Positions 48,972-58,484 of a stretch of 64,000 nucleotides of DNA are shown here, one piece after another; position 1 is the stretch's first letter, and each line of letters opens with the position of its first letter. The stretch is from contig ABYL01000012.1 in NCBI GenBank assembly GCA_000173575.1, forward strand, positions 1-64,000. Direction: 5' to 3'. The stretch is from Burkholderia sp. H160 (GTDB taxonomy: Bacteria > Pseudomonadota > Gammaproteobacteria > Burkholderiales > Burkholderiaceae). Below the pieces are notes generated by a model that worked only from the letters and a program-made list of their open reading frames with translations, had not been told where the DNA came from and did not search any database. The position numbers and the translations under genes are program-made.

Positions 48972-50780
48972 CTAGTGGCTGAGCACCGTATTCAGCTGTT
49001 CCGCGATGGGTCCCAGCGCGAGCGCTGGCAAGTAGGTCAGCGAAGCGACCATGACGACCGTGCCGACCAGCAGCCCGACGAAGAGGCCAGTGTGCGTCGG
49101 CAGCGTGCCCGGACCCGCCGCGCGCCGCAGTTTGCCCGCGAGCGATCCGGCAATCGCCAACACCGGGACGATCACGGCGAACCGGCCAAACCACATCGCG
49201 ATGGCGAGCATCCAGTTGTAGTACGGCGTATTGGCGGACAGACCCGCGAACGCGCTACCGTTATTGTTCGCCGCTGAAGAAAACGCATAGAGAATTTCGC
49301 TGAATCCATGCGGACCGGGGTTTGCAATACCTGCGACTCCAGCAGGCACCAGCACGGAAATCGCCGTGCCGACGAGCACAAGCAGCGGCGTCGCCAGAAG
49401 CGCCACGGCGACCATCTTCATCTCGAATGCGTCGATTTTCTTGCCGAGATATTCCGGTGCACGCCCAATCATCAGCCCAGCAACGAAGACGGCCAGGATC
49501 GCATAGACGACCATGCTGAAGAGGCCCGAGCCCGGTCCGCCGAATACGACTTCGCCCGTCTGCATCAGCACCATGGGCACGAGTCCGCCAACGGGCGTGA
49601 ATGAGTCGTGCATCGCATTGACGGCGCCGTCACCTCCGCTGGTCGTCACGGTTGCGTAAAGCGCTGACGTCACGACGCCGAAACGTTGCTCCTTGCCTTC
49701 CATATTGCCGTCCTGAATGACGGCACTTTGTGTCGCACCGGCTCCCGCCGCGGAAAGGGGCGTGATGCCATGCTGTTCCGCACGAATCGTGATCGCAGCG
49801 GCGGCGACGAACATTGCGCTCATCGCGGCAAGCAGTGCCCAGCCTTGCCGGCGGTCACCGACGACCACACCAAACGTGTAGCACAGCGCAGCCGGTATCA
49901 GCAGGATCGCAAGCATTTGCAGAAAGTTGCTGAGCGGCGTGGGGTTTTCGTACGGATGCGCGGAATTTGCGTTGAAGAAGCCGCCGCCATCGCCGCTCAA
50001 TAGCTTGATCGACTCCTGTGAGGCGACGGGGCCCATGGGCAGCATCTGCTGTTGCGAACTCATGGACTGTTGTATCACGTTGCCCGCGGCGTCGTGCATC
50101 GGCTGCCCCTGAGCATCCAGCTTTGGCTGCTGCCACGTGACGACCTGAAGCGTGTGAACTTCGCGATACGTGTCGAAGTTCTGGATCACGCCTTGCCCCA
50201 TGAAGGCCAGCGCAAACGCGGCCGAAAGCGGCAGCAGGACATAGAGTGTGGAGCGCGTCAGATCGACCCACAGGTTGCCGACCGTCTGCGCGCCACGCCG
50301 CGCGAGCCCCCGCATCAGTGCGAACATCACGGCCATGCCGCTTGCGGCGGAGAGGAAGCTTTGCACGGTAATGCCGAGCATCTGGCTCAGGTAGCTCAGC
50401 GTTGCTTCACCGGAGTAGCCCTGCCAGCTCGTATTCGTCACGAAGCTCACAGCCGTGTTGAATGCGGAATCCGGGCTCACGGCCGGCAGCCCTTGGGGAT
50501 TGAGCGGCAGCCACTGCTGCACGCGTTGCAGCGCATACAGGAAGAGCAGGCCCACGGCGTTCACGAGAAGCAGCGCAACCGCGTAGGTCTTCCAGCCCAT
50601 CTCGGCGCGCGGATCGATGCCGGCGGCGCGATAGATCAGCTGCTCGACCGGCCGCCCAAGCCGGGAAAGCAACGGTGCCTCGCCGTCGGCGGCGCGCGCC
50701 ATGTAAAGCCCGAGCGGTTTAACGAGTGCGATCAGGACGACCAGGAACAGACCGATCTGAAAGCTGGCACTTGCAATCAT
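48972..50780 (-). CDS. Orphan KdpA paralogue with altered selectivity filter
   Basis: 602 residues and clearly KdpA along its length, but without kdpB, C or F of its own. It sits 217 bases upstream of kdp operon 1 on the same strand. Loop 1 (TNTSWQGY) and loop 4 (ANNNGSAF) are near normal. Loop 2 has GDGGG at 263-267 instead of TNGGG, and loop 3 has GGDGAVN at 382-388 instead of the SCGAVN type. Both changes add an Asp to the filter. It might replace KdpA1 in the complex, with changed ion affinity, or have another role. The ATG at 50780 fits the family start. Confidence 0.85.
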   Translation of the reverse strand: MIASASFQIGLFLVVLIALVKPLGLYMARAADGEAPLLSRLGRPVEQLIYRAAGIDPRAEMGWKTYAVALLLVNAVGLLFLYALQRVQQWLPLNPQGLPAVSPDSAFNTAVSFVTNTSWQGYSGEATLSYLSQMLGITVQSFLSAASGMAVMFALMRGLARRGAQTVGNLWVDLTRSTLYVLLPLSAAFALAFMGQGVIQNFDTYREVHTLQVVTWQQPKLDAQGQPMHDAAGNVIQQSMSSQQQMLPMGPVASQESIKLLSGDGGGFFNANSAHPYENPTPLSNFLQMLAILLIPAALCYTFGVVVGDRRQGWALLAAMSAMFVAAAAITIRAEQHGITPLSAAGAGATQSAVIQDGNMEGKEQRFGVVTSALYATVTTSGGDGAVNAMHDSFTPVGGLVPMVLMQTGEVVFGGPGSGLFSMVVYAILAVFVAGLMIGRAPEYLGKKIDAFEMKMVAVALLATPLLVLVGTAISVLVPAGVAGIANPGPHGFSEILYAFSSAANNNGSAFAGLSANTPYYNWMLAIAMWFGRFAVIVPVLAIAGSLAGKLRRAAGPGTLPTHTGLFVGLLVGTVVMVASLTYLPALALGPIAEQLNTVLSH

Positions 50781-50922
50781 GCCCCCTCCCGCAGTCACCG
50801 CACATCGAAAAGCGGTGTTCCATCTGTATTTCAGCTCGTGAAATGTCAATTCGATGGAAAGACTGCGATACACCGCGTAAAAATCTCGTCAATGCGGGAT
50901 CGGGAGAGCGCTGTTTGTTGAG

Positions 50923-51330
50923 TCAGGCGGTTCCTGCAAGTTCTGGATTCAGTTCGATGTGCAGCACAACGAGCCAGCGTCGAGGACATTTCTCGGCGAT
51001 CTTCAGCACGTCCTCGTCGTTGGTGCCATGGCGCGGCCCGACATAGCCTCTCTCCACAGCGTTGCACCACGCACGATGCGCGTCAGTCCGAAGCCAGTAG
51101 CTGACAAGCCCGCACGTCACACAGCTGAAGATCAGCGTGTCCATCATCGTCAGGCCGGGATCGACCTGCTGCGCGACGTACACGAAGGCGCTGGTCAACA
51201 CCTGATTGGCCGCGACGGTCAGGAGCACGAGCTTGCGCCAGCCGCGCGCACGCATCGCCGTCTTCAGGCGAGCGCTGTTCTGCGGGTCGTTCGGCCCTCG
51301 ATTGCCGTCGCGCCGCGGGGGTTCATGCAT
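50923..51330 (-). CDS. Small membrane protein of unknown family
   Basis: 135 residues from ATG 51330, 11 bases after the stop of the GNAT gene on the same strand. A basic N-terminus precedes two probable helices (about 34-53, LVLLTVAANQVLTSAFVYV, and 62-80, MMDTLIFSCVTCGLVSYWL). The C-terminal soluble tail carries ARAWCN-like and WLVVLHIELNPELA motifs. No family recognised. Possibly co-transcribed with the GNAT gene; the kdpA paralogue starts 142 bases further on. Confidence 0.65.
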   Translation of the reverse strand: MHEPPRRDGNRGPNDPQNSARLKTAMRARGWRKLVLLTVAANQVLTSAFVYVAQQVDPGLTMMDTLIFSCVTCGLVSYWLRTDAHRAWCNAVERGYVGPRHGTNDEDVLKIAEKCPRRWLVVLHIELNPELAGTA

Positions 51331-51341
51331 ACGGATGCACT

Positions 51342-51980
51342 TCAGGCCGCAAAGCGGACGAAGCGAGCGCTTGGGAGCGCAATCTGATGTGTCCACGCGG
51401 CCAGGGTCCGGGCAACCACGGGCGCCTTGCTGAGAATCGCGCTCTCGTAGACCTTTCCGGCGAAACGCACCGCGTCGACAACGCGAAATCCCTGTCCGCG
51501 ATAGAAGGCGACGAGATGCGCAGCCGGGTACGGTGTATCGAGGGCGAGTTCCGAGTAGCCGCGCGTCGCGGCCCAGTGTTCGGCGAATGCCAGAAGAGAT
51601 TTGCCGATGCCGCGGTTGTGCCACGACGGATCGACGGCCAGTTGCCGGATCGTCGCGACGTCGTGCCGATGGTAGTGTTCGCAGGCCGATGCGCCGTCGG
51701 TTGCATACAACGTCATCGTGCCGATTATCTTCTCGCCGCTGACCACCACAAAGCAGTCCCCCGCCTGCGCGCGCCTCGTCGTGACCGCCACATCCTGATC
51801 CACACAGGTGCAATTCAGCCCCATCATGCCGAGACGCGCGAACGCAAGATGCAGCATGGTGGTGAGCTGCACGTACGAGTCGCGTGACGGATCGAAGCGC
51901 CTCAGTACCACATTGCGAATACCGCGTTTGATGTGAGCGAGGGGTAGGTGTCTATCGCTTGTTGTACGTGGCCTCGACAT
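51342..51980 (-). CDS. GNAT-family N-acetyltransferase
   Basis: 212 residues. Typical GNAT core: strand FVVVSGEKIIGTMTLY, then VATIRQLAVDPSWHNRGIGKSLLAFAEHWA with the acetyl-CoA pyrophosphate loop HNRGIGKS, and RGYSELALDTPYPAAHLVAFYRGQGFRVVD. Substrate unknown. A GGAGAG site precedes the ATG. It is the intact relative of the deleted fragment at 39564-39789, about 12 kb away on the same strand, with the first kdp operon between them. Confidence 0.87.
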   Translation of the reverse strand: MSRPRTTSDRHLPLAHIKRGIRNVVLRRFDPSRDSYVQLTTMLHLAFARLGMMGLNCTCVDQDVAVTTRRAQAGDCFVVVSGEKIIGTMTLYATDGASACEHYHRHDVATIRQLAVDPSWHNRGIGKSLLAFAEHWAATRGYSELALDTPYPAAHLVAFYRGQGFRVVDAVRFAGKVYESAILSKAPVVARTLAAWTHQIALPSARFVRFAA

Positions 51981-52116
51981 GACATCTCTCCAGACTTGGT
52001 GATTTGTGACTTATCCGCAGTCTAGGGTTGGCCTATACGTGCCACAAGAAAAAATGTCGTAAAGAGTGTGGTGAGGCGCCACGTCGATACTTTCTATACG
52101 TTTGCAGTCCCCCGGA

Positions 52117-52134
52117 TTTACACCATTTTTATTC
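52117..52134 (+). promoter_or_regulatory. Putative KdpE-binding site of kdp operon 2
   Basis: TTTACACCATTTTTATTC, 106 bases before the first small gene of operon 2. TTTAC and TTTAT are spaced by an 11-base period, with a T-rich spacer, as in the element at 48828 (opposite strand) before operon 1. No other copy was seen between the two operons. Confidence 0.7.
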
Positions 52135-52239
52135 TCGCCGTTCTATACCTGTAGCGAACCCGCTGGGACAGGCGGGCACACTGTGCGTGACACGGTGAGG
52201 ATCGGTGTTGCAATGAAAATTCTGACAAGGAGTCATGCC

Positions 52240-52335
52240 ATGAACCTGCTGGTCTGGCTGCCGCTCATGTTCGGGCTCGGGCTCGTAGGCCTCGTGCTGT
52301 GCCTGCTGTTTGTCGACGCGTGCGAGCGCATCTGA
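52240..52335 (+). CDS. Small membrane protein leading kdp operon 2
   Basis: 31 residues from ATG 52240 with an AAGGAG site. A hydrophobic helix (WLPLMFGLGLVGLVLCLLFV) then DACERI. Occupies the same place, before kdpF, as the 35-residue protein in operon 1 and shares the helix plus C-E-(K/R) ending. Function unknown; the duplication of both copies with their operons suggests a role with Kdp. Confidence 0.7.
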   Translation: MNLLVWLPLMFGLGLVGLVLCLLFVDACERI

Positions 52336-52345
52336 GGAGATCGTC

Positions 52346-52426
52346 ATGGCCTGGCTTGCTGCTGCGATATCCGCATTGACGTTCGTGTATCTGTTCGTTG
52401 CGCTGATCCGGCCCGAGTGGTTCTGA
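52346..52426 (+). CDS. kdpF: KdpF small subunit (operon 2)
   Basis: 26 residues: hydrophobic helix (LAAAISALTFVYLFVALI) followed by RPEWF, the usual KdpF C-terminus. GAGGAGA precedes the ATG. Lies 10 bases after the small leading gene and about 50 before kdpA. Confidence 0.88.
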   Translation: MAWLAAAISALTFVYLFVALIRPEWF

Positions 52427-52477
52427 CCGGCAGACAGAACGCGCACGCCTTTTATACCTCTTCCGTGGGGGTGGCCC

Positions 52478-54283
52478 ATGTGGACCCTGCCGCTGCTTAT
52501 TCTCGTCATTGCGATTGCCGTATCGATACCGCTTAGCCGTTACATGTCGTGGATCATGGACGGCCACTACCGGGCGCCGCGCTTTTTGCGCTGGTTCGAA
52601 GCGAAGCTCGACAGCGGCGCGCAGGACTGGAAGCAGTACACGATTGCGCTACTGATTTTCAACGTTGCGCTCTTCGTGTTCGGCTTCGTGGTGCTGTCGC
52701 TGCAACCGCTGATGCCGCTCAATCCGCTTGGGCGCGGCATGCTTGCACCGTCGACGATCTTCAACACGGTCATCTCGTTCATGACCAACACGAATCTGCA
52801 GCACTATTCGGGCGATCAGCATTTCTCGAACTTCAGCCAGATCTTCTTCATCCTGCCGAACATGTTCCTGTCGGCTGCCGTGGGACTTTGCGCACTGGCG
52901 GCGATCATCCGTGCACTGCGCGGAGAACATCTGTTGGGTAATTTCTTCGTCGACATGTGGCGCGTGGTGGTCTACATGTTCGTACCGATTGCGCTCGTCG
53001 TGGGGACGATCTTCATTCATGAAGGCATGCCGATGACGTTCGCCAGTGCCGAGCAGGTGACAACGCTTGAGCCCGCTGCAATGGGCACGGCGGACAATGG
53101 CCAGGCGAAGCAGCAGACGCTGATCGTCGGTCCCGTGGCGGCCGTGATTCCGATTAAGATGCTCGGCACAAACGGCGGCGGTTTCTACGGCATGAATAGT
53201 GCCCATCCCTATGAAAACCCGTCTGCGCTGGCGAACGTCGTGACGACGCTCGCGATGATGATCTTCCCGTTCTCGCTGGTGCTGATGTACGGACGGATGC
53301 TTGCGCGTCTGCGGCACGCGGTCGTGATCTACTGCGTGATGCTGTCGATGATGATCGGCCTGATTGGCTGGGCGATCTACTGGGACACGCTAAAGCCCAA
53401 TCCCGCCTTCACGGCGCATCCGGTTGCGCGAACCTACACGCTGGCAGGCACGAACCGGACGCTGACGATACCGCCCGTCGCGGGGCTGCCCGTCGAGCAG
53501 CATCTCGGCAACCTCGAAGGCAAGGAACTGCGCTTCGGCACCTCGGCGGGGGCGACGTTCGCGGCGATCACGACGGATGTGACCTGCGGCGCGGTCAACG
53601 CCGAGCATGACAGCCTGAATCCGCTCGCCGGGCTGTCGCCGCTAATCGGTATGTGGCTGAACTGCGTGTTCGGCGGCAAAGGCGTCGGCATGATCAATCT
53701 GCTGCTGTTCCTGATCGTCGGCGTGTTCCTGGCCGGCCAGATGGTGGGGCGCACGCCCGAGTATCTCGGGCGCAAGGTCGGCGCGCGCGAAATGAAGCTG
53801 GCGATGATCGCGCTGCTCGTGCACCCGATTCTGATTCTCGGTCCGACAGGACTTTTCTCGGCGACCGACTGGGGTACGAAGGCCGAAGCGAATCCGGGTG
53901 CGCATGGCTTCACCGAAATCACCTATCAGTTCGCGTCCGCGTCCGCGAACAACGGCTCTGCGTTTGATGGCCTGGCGACCAACTTCGGGTTCAATGCCAG
54001 TCCGAACCCTGCGGCGCCCACCGCCGTGCAGTGGGATACGGCAACGGGCCTCGTCATGCTGTTTTCGCGCTACCTGCCGATCGTCGCGCCGATCGCGATG
54101 GCCGCCTTTCTTGGTCGCAAGAAGGTCGCACCGGCCACGCTTGGCACTATGCGCGACAACACCGTGACATTCGGCTTCCTGCTGCTCGGCACGATTGTCA
54201 TCGTGGGGGCGTTGCTGTTCCTGCCAGCCGCAGCGCTCGGACCGCTTGCCAATCATCTCGGACCGATCCCGTTCGGCGGATAG
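52478..54283 (+). CDS. kdpA: Potassium-transporting ATPase subunit A (operon 2)
   Basis: 601 residues, ATG after a GTGGGGG stretch. Channel-like subunit with filter loops [35 protein letters not shown] and ANNGSAF, close to the consensus, with changes around the second loop (FYGMNS for FFNANS). Clearly more distant from the other two KdpA proteins than they are from each other, so this operon is probably an old or transferred copy rather than a recent tandem duplication. Confidence 0.95.
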   Translation: MWTLPLLILVIAIAVSIPLSRYMSWIMDGHYRAPRFLRWFEAKLDSGAQDWKQYTIALLIFNVALFVFGFVVLSLQPLMPLNPLGRGMLAPSTIFNTVISFMTNTNLQHYSGDQHFSNFSQIFFILPNMFLSAAVGLCALAAIIRALRGEHLLGNFFVDMWRVVVYMFVPIALVVGTIFIHEGMPMTFASAEQVTTLEPAAMGTADNGQAKQQTLIVGPVAAVIPIKMLGTNGGGFYGMNSAHPYENPSALANVVTTLAMMIFPFSLVLMYGRMLARLRHAVVIYCVMLSMMIGLIGWAIYWDTLKPNPAFTAHPVARTYTLAGTNRTLTIPPVAGLPVEQHLGNLEGKELRFGTSAGATFAAITTDVTCGAVNAEHDSLNPLAGLSPLIGMWLNCVFGGKGVGMINLLLFLIVGVFLAGQMVGRTPEYLGRKVGAREMKLAMIALLVHPILILGPTGLFSATDWGTKAEANPGAHGFTEITYQFASASANNGSAFDGLATNFGFNASPNPAAPTAVQWDTATGLVMLFSRYLPIVAPIAMAAFLGRKKVAPATLGTMRDNTVTFGFLLLGTIVIVGALLFLPAAALGPLANHLGPIPFGG

Positions 54284-54324
54284 ATATCGCACGCACATCA
54301 CGACAGCATAGAGGAACGTTCATC

Positions 54325-56490
54325 ATGAACTCGACTCAGGTTGCGCCCCAGGCCGTGCCGCCCATTGCGAGCGGCCCAAGGCCGCCTCGCAAGCCGACGG
54401 ACCATCTGTTCAACCGCGAACTGCTGGCCATGGCGTTCAAACAGTCGCTGATCGCATTGAGGCCGGACATCCAGTGGAAAAACCCGGTGATGTTCGTCGT
54501 CGAGATCGGCGCGGTGCTGACTTTCGTTTTCATTCTCGAGATTGCGTTCGGTATCGCGCACAGTGTGGCACCGCTGACTTATTTCATTGCGCTCTTTGCA
54601 TGGTTGTTGCTCACCGTCGTGTTCGCGAACTTCGCGACCGCGATTGCGGAGGAGCGCGGCAAGGCACAAGCCGATGCATTGCGGCGGGCACGGCACGATA
54701 CGGTGGCCAATCGTCTGCGCGCTGACGGCACTTTCGAAACCGTGTCCTCGATCAAGCTGCAGCGCGGCGATATCGTCGTCGTACGTGCCGGCGAGGTGAT
54801 ACCGGGCGATGGCGAGGTCATCGAAGGCACGGCCTCCGTCGACGAATCTGCCATTACCGGAGAATCGGCACCGGTGATCCGCGACGCGGGCGGCGATCGC
54901 TCAGGCGTGACGGGCGGCACGAGCGTGCTGTCCGATGAGATCACGGTGCGCGTGTCGGCCGATCCCGGCGAGACCTTCCTCGACCGCATGATCGCGCTGG
55001 TCGAAGGCGCGGTGCGGCAACGCACTCCGAACGAAATCGCGTTGGCACTCGTGTTGTCGGCCTTCACGCTGATCTTTCTGATTGTCGTCGTACCGCTGTG
55101 GCCGATGGCGCTCAATGCCGAGCAGTACATGACGAGCTACCTGGGTCTGTCGGAACCGCTGAATAGCCTGGGAACGGATGTCCCCACGCTCGTCGCGCTG
55201 CTCGTCTGTCTGATTCCGACGACGATCGGTGCGCTGCTCGCGGCGATCGGCATTGCAGGCATGGACCGCGCATTGCGCGCGAATATCATCGCGAAGAGCG
55301 GCAAGGCGGTAGAAGTCGCCGGTGATATCGACACGGTCGTCCTCGACAAGACGGGCACGATCACGATCGGCAATCGCCACGCGACGGCCTTCCTGCCCGT
55401 CGGAACCGCCGACGAAGGTGAGCTGAAGCGGCTCGCGGCGCTTGCATCGTACGGAGATCAAACGCCTGAAGGCAGGAGCATCGTCTCCATCTCGTCGCCG
55501 CTGGCGCCATACGCAAAGGTTCACGGGACTGACAACACGGGCAACGAACCGAAGGTGATTCCGTTCAGCGCGCAGAGCCGCATGAGCGGCATCGATATGC
55601 CTGACGGGCGGATGTTGCGTAAGGGTGCGCCCGACGCGATCGTCGCCTGGGTGCGCGAGCGAGGGGGCGAAGTGCCCTATGGCCTCGATGCGATTCTGCG
55701 GCAGGCCGGTGAGCAAGGGGCGACGCCGATAGTCGTTGCGAACGGCAATGAGATTGCGGGCGTCGTGCTGCTCGAAGATGTCCTCAAGCCCGGGATTCGC
55801 GAGCGAATCCAGCACCTGCGCAAGATGGGGTTGCATACGGTGATGGTGACTGGCGATAACGAATTGACGGCCGCGACGATTGCGCGGCTGGCGGGCGTCG
55901 ACGAATTCATCGCCCAGGCCACACCGGAAGCCAAGCTCATCTATTTGCGCAAGGAACAGGGCGAAGGCAAGCTCGTCGCGATGATGGGCGACGGCACCAA
56001 CGATGCGCCGGCGCTCGCGCAGGCCGATGTCGGCCTCGCGATGAACTCGGGCACGCAGGCGGCCAAAGAGGCCGGCAACATGGTCGATCTCGACAGCGAT
56101 CCGACCAAGCTGATCGAAGTGATCGAGATCGGCAAGCAGTTGCTGATGACGCGCGGCGCGCTGACCACGTTTTCGATTGCCAATGACGTGGCGAAATACT
56201 TCGCGATCGTCCCGGCGCTCTTTGCCGGTACGCTGCCGTGGCTTGCTGCGATGGATGTGATGCATCTGCATTCGCCGACGTCGGCGATCCTGTCGGCTGT
56301 GATCTTCAATGCACTCATCATCCCGCTGCTGATTCCTGTCGCGCTGAAGGGCGTGAAGTACAGGGCGCTCGGAGCAGACGCACTGTTGCGCCGCAATCTA
56401 CTGATCTGGGGGCTGGGCGGCGTGATCGTGCCATTCGTGGGGATCAAGCTGATCGATATCGTGATGGTCGGATTGCGGCTCGTCGCATGA
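54325..56490 (+). CDS. kdpB: Potassium-transporting P-type ATPase subunit B (operon 2)
   Basis: 721 residues. Complete P-type ATPase: phosphorylated Asp in [18 protein letters not shown] in [29 protein letters not shown] and [20 protein letters not shown] in the membrane. Has an extra loop before that helix compared with the first KdpB ([18 protein letters not shown]). The extension at the N-terminus is proline-rich. GAGGAACG precedes the ATG. Starts 41 bases after kdpA. Confidence 0.95.
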   Translation: MNSTQVAPQAVPPIASGPRPPRKPTDHLFNRELLAMAFKQSLIALRPDIQWKNPVMFVVEIGAVLTFVFILEIAFGIAHSVAPLTYFIALFAWLLLTVVFANFATAIAEERGKAQADALRRARHDTVANRLRADGTFETVSSIKLQRGDIVVVRAGEVIPGDGEVIEGTASVDESAITGESAPVIRDAGGDRSGVTGGTSVLSDEITVRVSADPGETFLDRMIALVEGAVRQRTPNEIALALVLSAFTLIFLIVVVPLWPMALNAEQYMTSYLGLSEPLNSLGTDVPTLVALLVCLIPTTIGALLAAIGIAGMDRALRANIIAKSGKAVEVAGDIDTVVLDKTGTITIGNRHATAFLPVGTADEGELKRLAALASYGDQTPEGRSIVSISSPLAPYAKVHGTDNTGNEPKVIPFSAQSRMSGIDMPDGRMLRKGAPDAIVAWVRERGGEVPYGLDAILRQAGEQGATPIVVANGNEIAGVVLLEDVLKPGIRERIQHLRKMGLHTVMVTGDNELTAATIARLAGVDEFIAQATPEAKLIYLRKEQGEGKLVAMMGDGTNDAPALAQADVGLAMNSGTQAAKEAGNMVDLDSDPTKLIEVIEIGKQLLMTRGALTTFSIANDVAKYFAIVPALFAGTLPWLAAMDVMHLHSPTSAILSAVIFNALIIPLLIPVALKGVKYRALGADALLRRNLLIWGLGGVIVPFVGIKLIDIVMVGLRLVA

Positions 56491-56523
56491 CGCGCGCCGC
56501 GATCGGGTTGGAAGGGGAAGACC

Positions 56524-57540
56524 ATGCTGCGCTATGTTTCGAAGAGTATCTGGCTACTTGGATTCGCGCTTGTGCTGGTGTGCGGTATCTATCCCGGCAT
56601 CCTGTGGGTCATCGGCCAAACGGCGTTCCGGTTTCAGGCGAACGGCAGCATCGTGAATGGACCCGACGGCAAGCCGGTCGGCTCGCTACTGATCGCCCAG
56701 CCTTTTACGAAGGATGAATATTTCCAGTCGCGGCCATCGGCAGTCTCATACGATGCCTCGGCCTCGGGTTCATCGACGTTGGGTGCGGCGAACTACGCGC
56801 TGCGCGACCGTGTTGCACGCATGCTGGGGCCGATTGCCCGCTATGCGCAAGGGCCCAAGGCTGGGCAACTTGTCGCGCCCGACGTCGAAGCCTGGTTCCA
56901 GGCCGATCAGGCCGGTGGCAACCCGCATATCGTCGCGCAGTGGGCTGACGCGCACAACAGTCTCGCGCAGGCATGGGTCAACGCGGATCCGTCGCACGCG
57001 AAGTATGTAGACGACTGGGCGAAGCAACACGCGCAGGTGGTGAAGCAGTGGATCGCAGCGAATCCCGCCACGCCGCAACCGAAGGCGCCGGATCTCGCCG
57101 TGCCGTTCTTCGAGTCGTTCTCGGGCGAGCATCCCGGGATGTTCCCTTCGCCCGTGACCCGCACAGGCAGCGATGGCAAGAGCGTGACAGCGATCGAACC
57201 GGTCAAGGACGGCACAAACATTCAGTCGATGTTCTTCGATACGTGGCGGCAGGATCATCCGGATGTCGTTCTGCAGGACATACCGGGCGATTTCGTCACC
57301 ACGTCCGGCTCGGGACTTGATCCGCACATCACGCTCGCCAATGCGCTGTATCAGCTCGATCGCGTGGCGGCAGCGTGGGCGAAGGACACGAAGCGCGATC
57401 CCGCCACGGTGCGTGCGGAAATCAGCGCGATGTTGCGCGATACCGCGCACGCGCCGCTGCAAGGGCTGGTCGGCGAACCGCTCGTCAACGTGCTCGAAGT
57501 CAATATCGACCTTCGCCGGCGCTATGGACCACCCGCTTGA
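56524..57540 (+). CDS. kdpC: Potassium-transporting ATPase subunit C with large insert (operon 2)
   Basis: 338 residues, well above the roughly 190-200 of normal KdpC. The family core is present at both ends: N-terminal membrane helix, GSLLIAQPF, then DFVTTSGSGLDPHITLANALYQ and VNVLEVNIDLRR at the C-terminus. Between about residues 104 and 255 is an inserted, charged, tryptophan-rich region (VEAWFQADQAGGNPHIVAQWADAH; VVKQWIAANP) of unknown function that would sit in the periplasm. The GAAGGGGAAG site before the ATG is good. Confidence 0.9.
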   Translation: MLRYVSKSIWLLGFALVLVCGIYPGILWVIGQTAFRFQANGSIVNGPDGKPVGSLLIAQPFTKDEYFQSRPSAVSYDASASGSSTLGAANYALRDRVARMLGPIARYAQGPKAGQLVAPDVEAWFQADQAGGNPHIVAQWADAHNSLAQAWVNADPSHAKYVDDWAKQHAQVVKQWIAANPATPQPKAPDLAVPFFESFSGEHPGMFPSPVTRTGSDGKSVTAIEPVKDGTNIQSMFFDTWRQDHPDVVLQDIPGDFVTTSGSGLDPHITLANALYQLDRVAAAWAKDTKRDPATVRAEISAMLRDTAHAPLQGLVGEPLVNVLEVNIDLRRRYGPPA

Positions 57541-57587
57541 CCGTGTCCTGAACGCCGGTTGTGAGCAACAACAATGCGGGGTATGAA

Positions 57588-58466
57588 ATGAAGCACAATC
57601 TGACAGACCTGAGCCTCATCTTCGGTGCGCGCAAAGCCGCATCTGGACCTGAGCACGCCTCGACGCGAGCAGCGGGACGTGATGTCATCATGCGTATCAC
57701 ACTCGATGCGCAACATGCGACGCCGTTGCGTCGCGCGCTGATTCGGGACTGCGCCGGCCAACCGTGGACGATCCGCATGACGCCGCTTCACGGAACGGAC
57801 CGCGTGCGGCTGGTACTTTACTTGCCCCGGACGGCATTGACGCGGGCGTTGCACAGCGTGACCCATCTGGCGCCGAAGGCCGAAATTGCACAGTTGCTGG
57901 AGGTGCCGGAGGCGCCGACCGATGCGTGGCGCAAGCTGATGCATCCGGGGACGGCGCATGCTCTTGCGCCCGTCGGTCCACGCGGGCTACGCGAGGAGGT
58001 CTCGCGCGACAAGGATACGCTCGCCCGTCTACTCATCGAGGATCATGTTCTGCTCGGTGTTGACGTGGCCGACCGCGAATCGCTCTTTGCGAAGCTTGGC
58101 GAATTTCTCGAGCACCGCTATGGCGTGGAAGCGGCTTCCGTGGTGGCAGGTCTTGCTGCGCGCGAAGCATTAGGGTCGACTGCGCTTGGCCAGGGGGTGG
58201 CCGTGCCTCATGGTCAAATCAAAGGACTGCAGGAAGCCCTGGTGCTGTACGCGCGCCCGGAGATGCCGATTCCTTTCGATGCACCGGATGGCAAGCCCGT
58301 GACCGACATGGTCGTGCTGTTCGTTCCAGAGTGGGCAAACATGACACACCTGCATTTGCTGGCCGAGGTGGCGGAGCGCTTTTGCGACCACCGTTTTCGC
58401 GAGCAGCTCCATGCCTGCGGACGCCCGGACGCTGTATGCAGGCTCTTCGCCGATTTCGCGGCTTGA
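57588..58466 (+). CDS. PtsN-like EIIA protein with a novel N-terminal domain
   Basis: 292 residues from ATG 57588; an in-frame GTG at 57561 is an alternative. The C-terminal 150 residues are a PTS EIIA-Ntr/fructose-type domain with the phosphorylatable His (H208) in GQGVAVPHGQIKG. The first 110 residues match nothing I know. Encoded 47 bases after kdpC2, so probably part of the operon. In E. coli unphosphorylated EIIA-Ntr binds KdpD and stimulates kdp expression, so this may link the phosphotransferase state to Kdp. Confidence 0.8.
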   Translation: MKHNLTDLSLIFGARKAASGPEHASTRAAGRDVIMRITLDAQHATPLRRALIRDCAGQPWTIRMTPLHGTDRVRLVLYLPRTALTRALHSVTHLAPKAEIAQLLEVPEAPTDAWRKLMHPGTAHALAPVGPRGLREEVSRDKDTLARLLIEDHVLLGVDVADRESLFAKLGEFLEHRYGVEAASVVAGLAAREALGSTALGQGVAVPHGQIKGLQEALVLYARPEMPIPFDAPDGKPVTDMVVLFVPEWANMTHLHLLAEVAERFCDHRFREQLHACGRPDAVCRLFADFAA

Positions 58467-58484
58467 GATACCGGGGAGCATGAC

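Noticed and set aside
40350..58466. Recent tandem duplication of the kdp operon
   Set aside because: KdpA, KdpB and KdpC of the two operons differ at many conserved-family positions and in length (338 versus 193 residues for KdpC).
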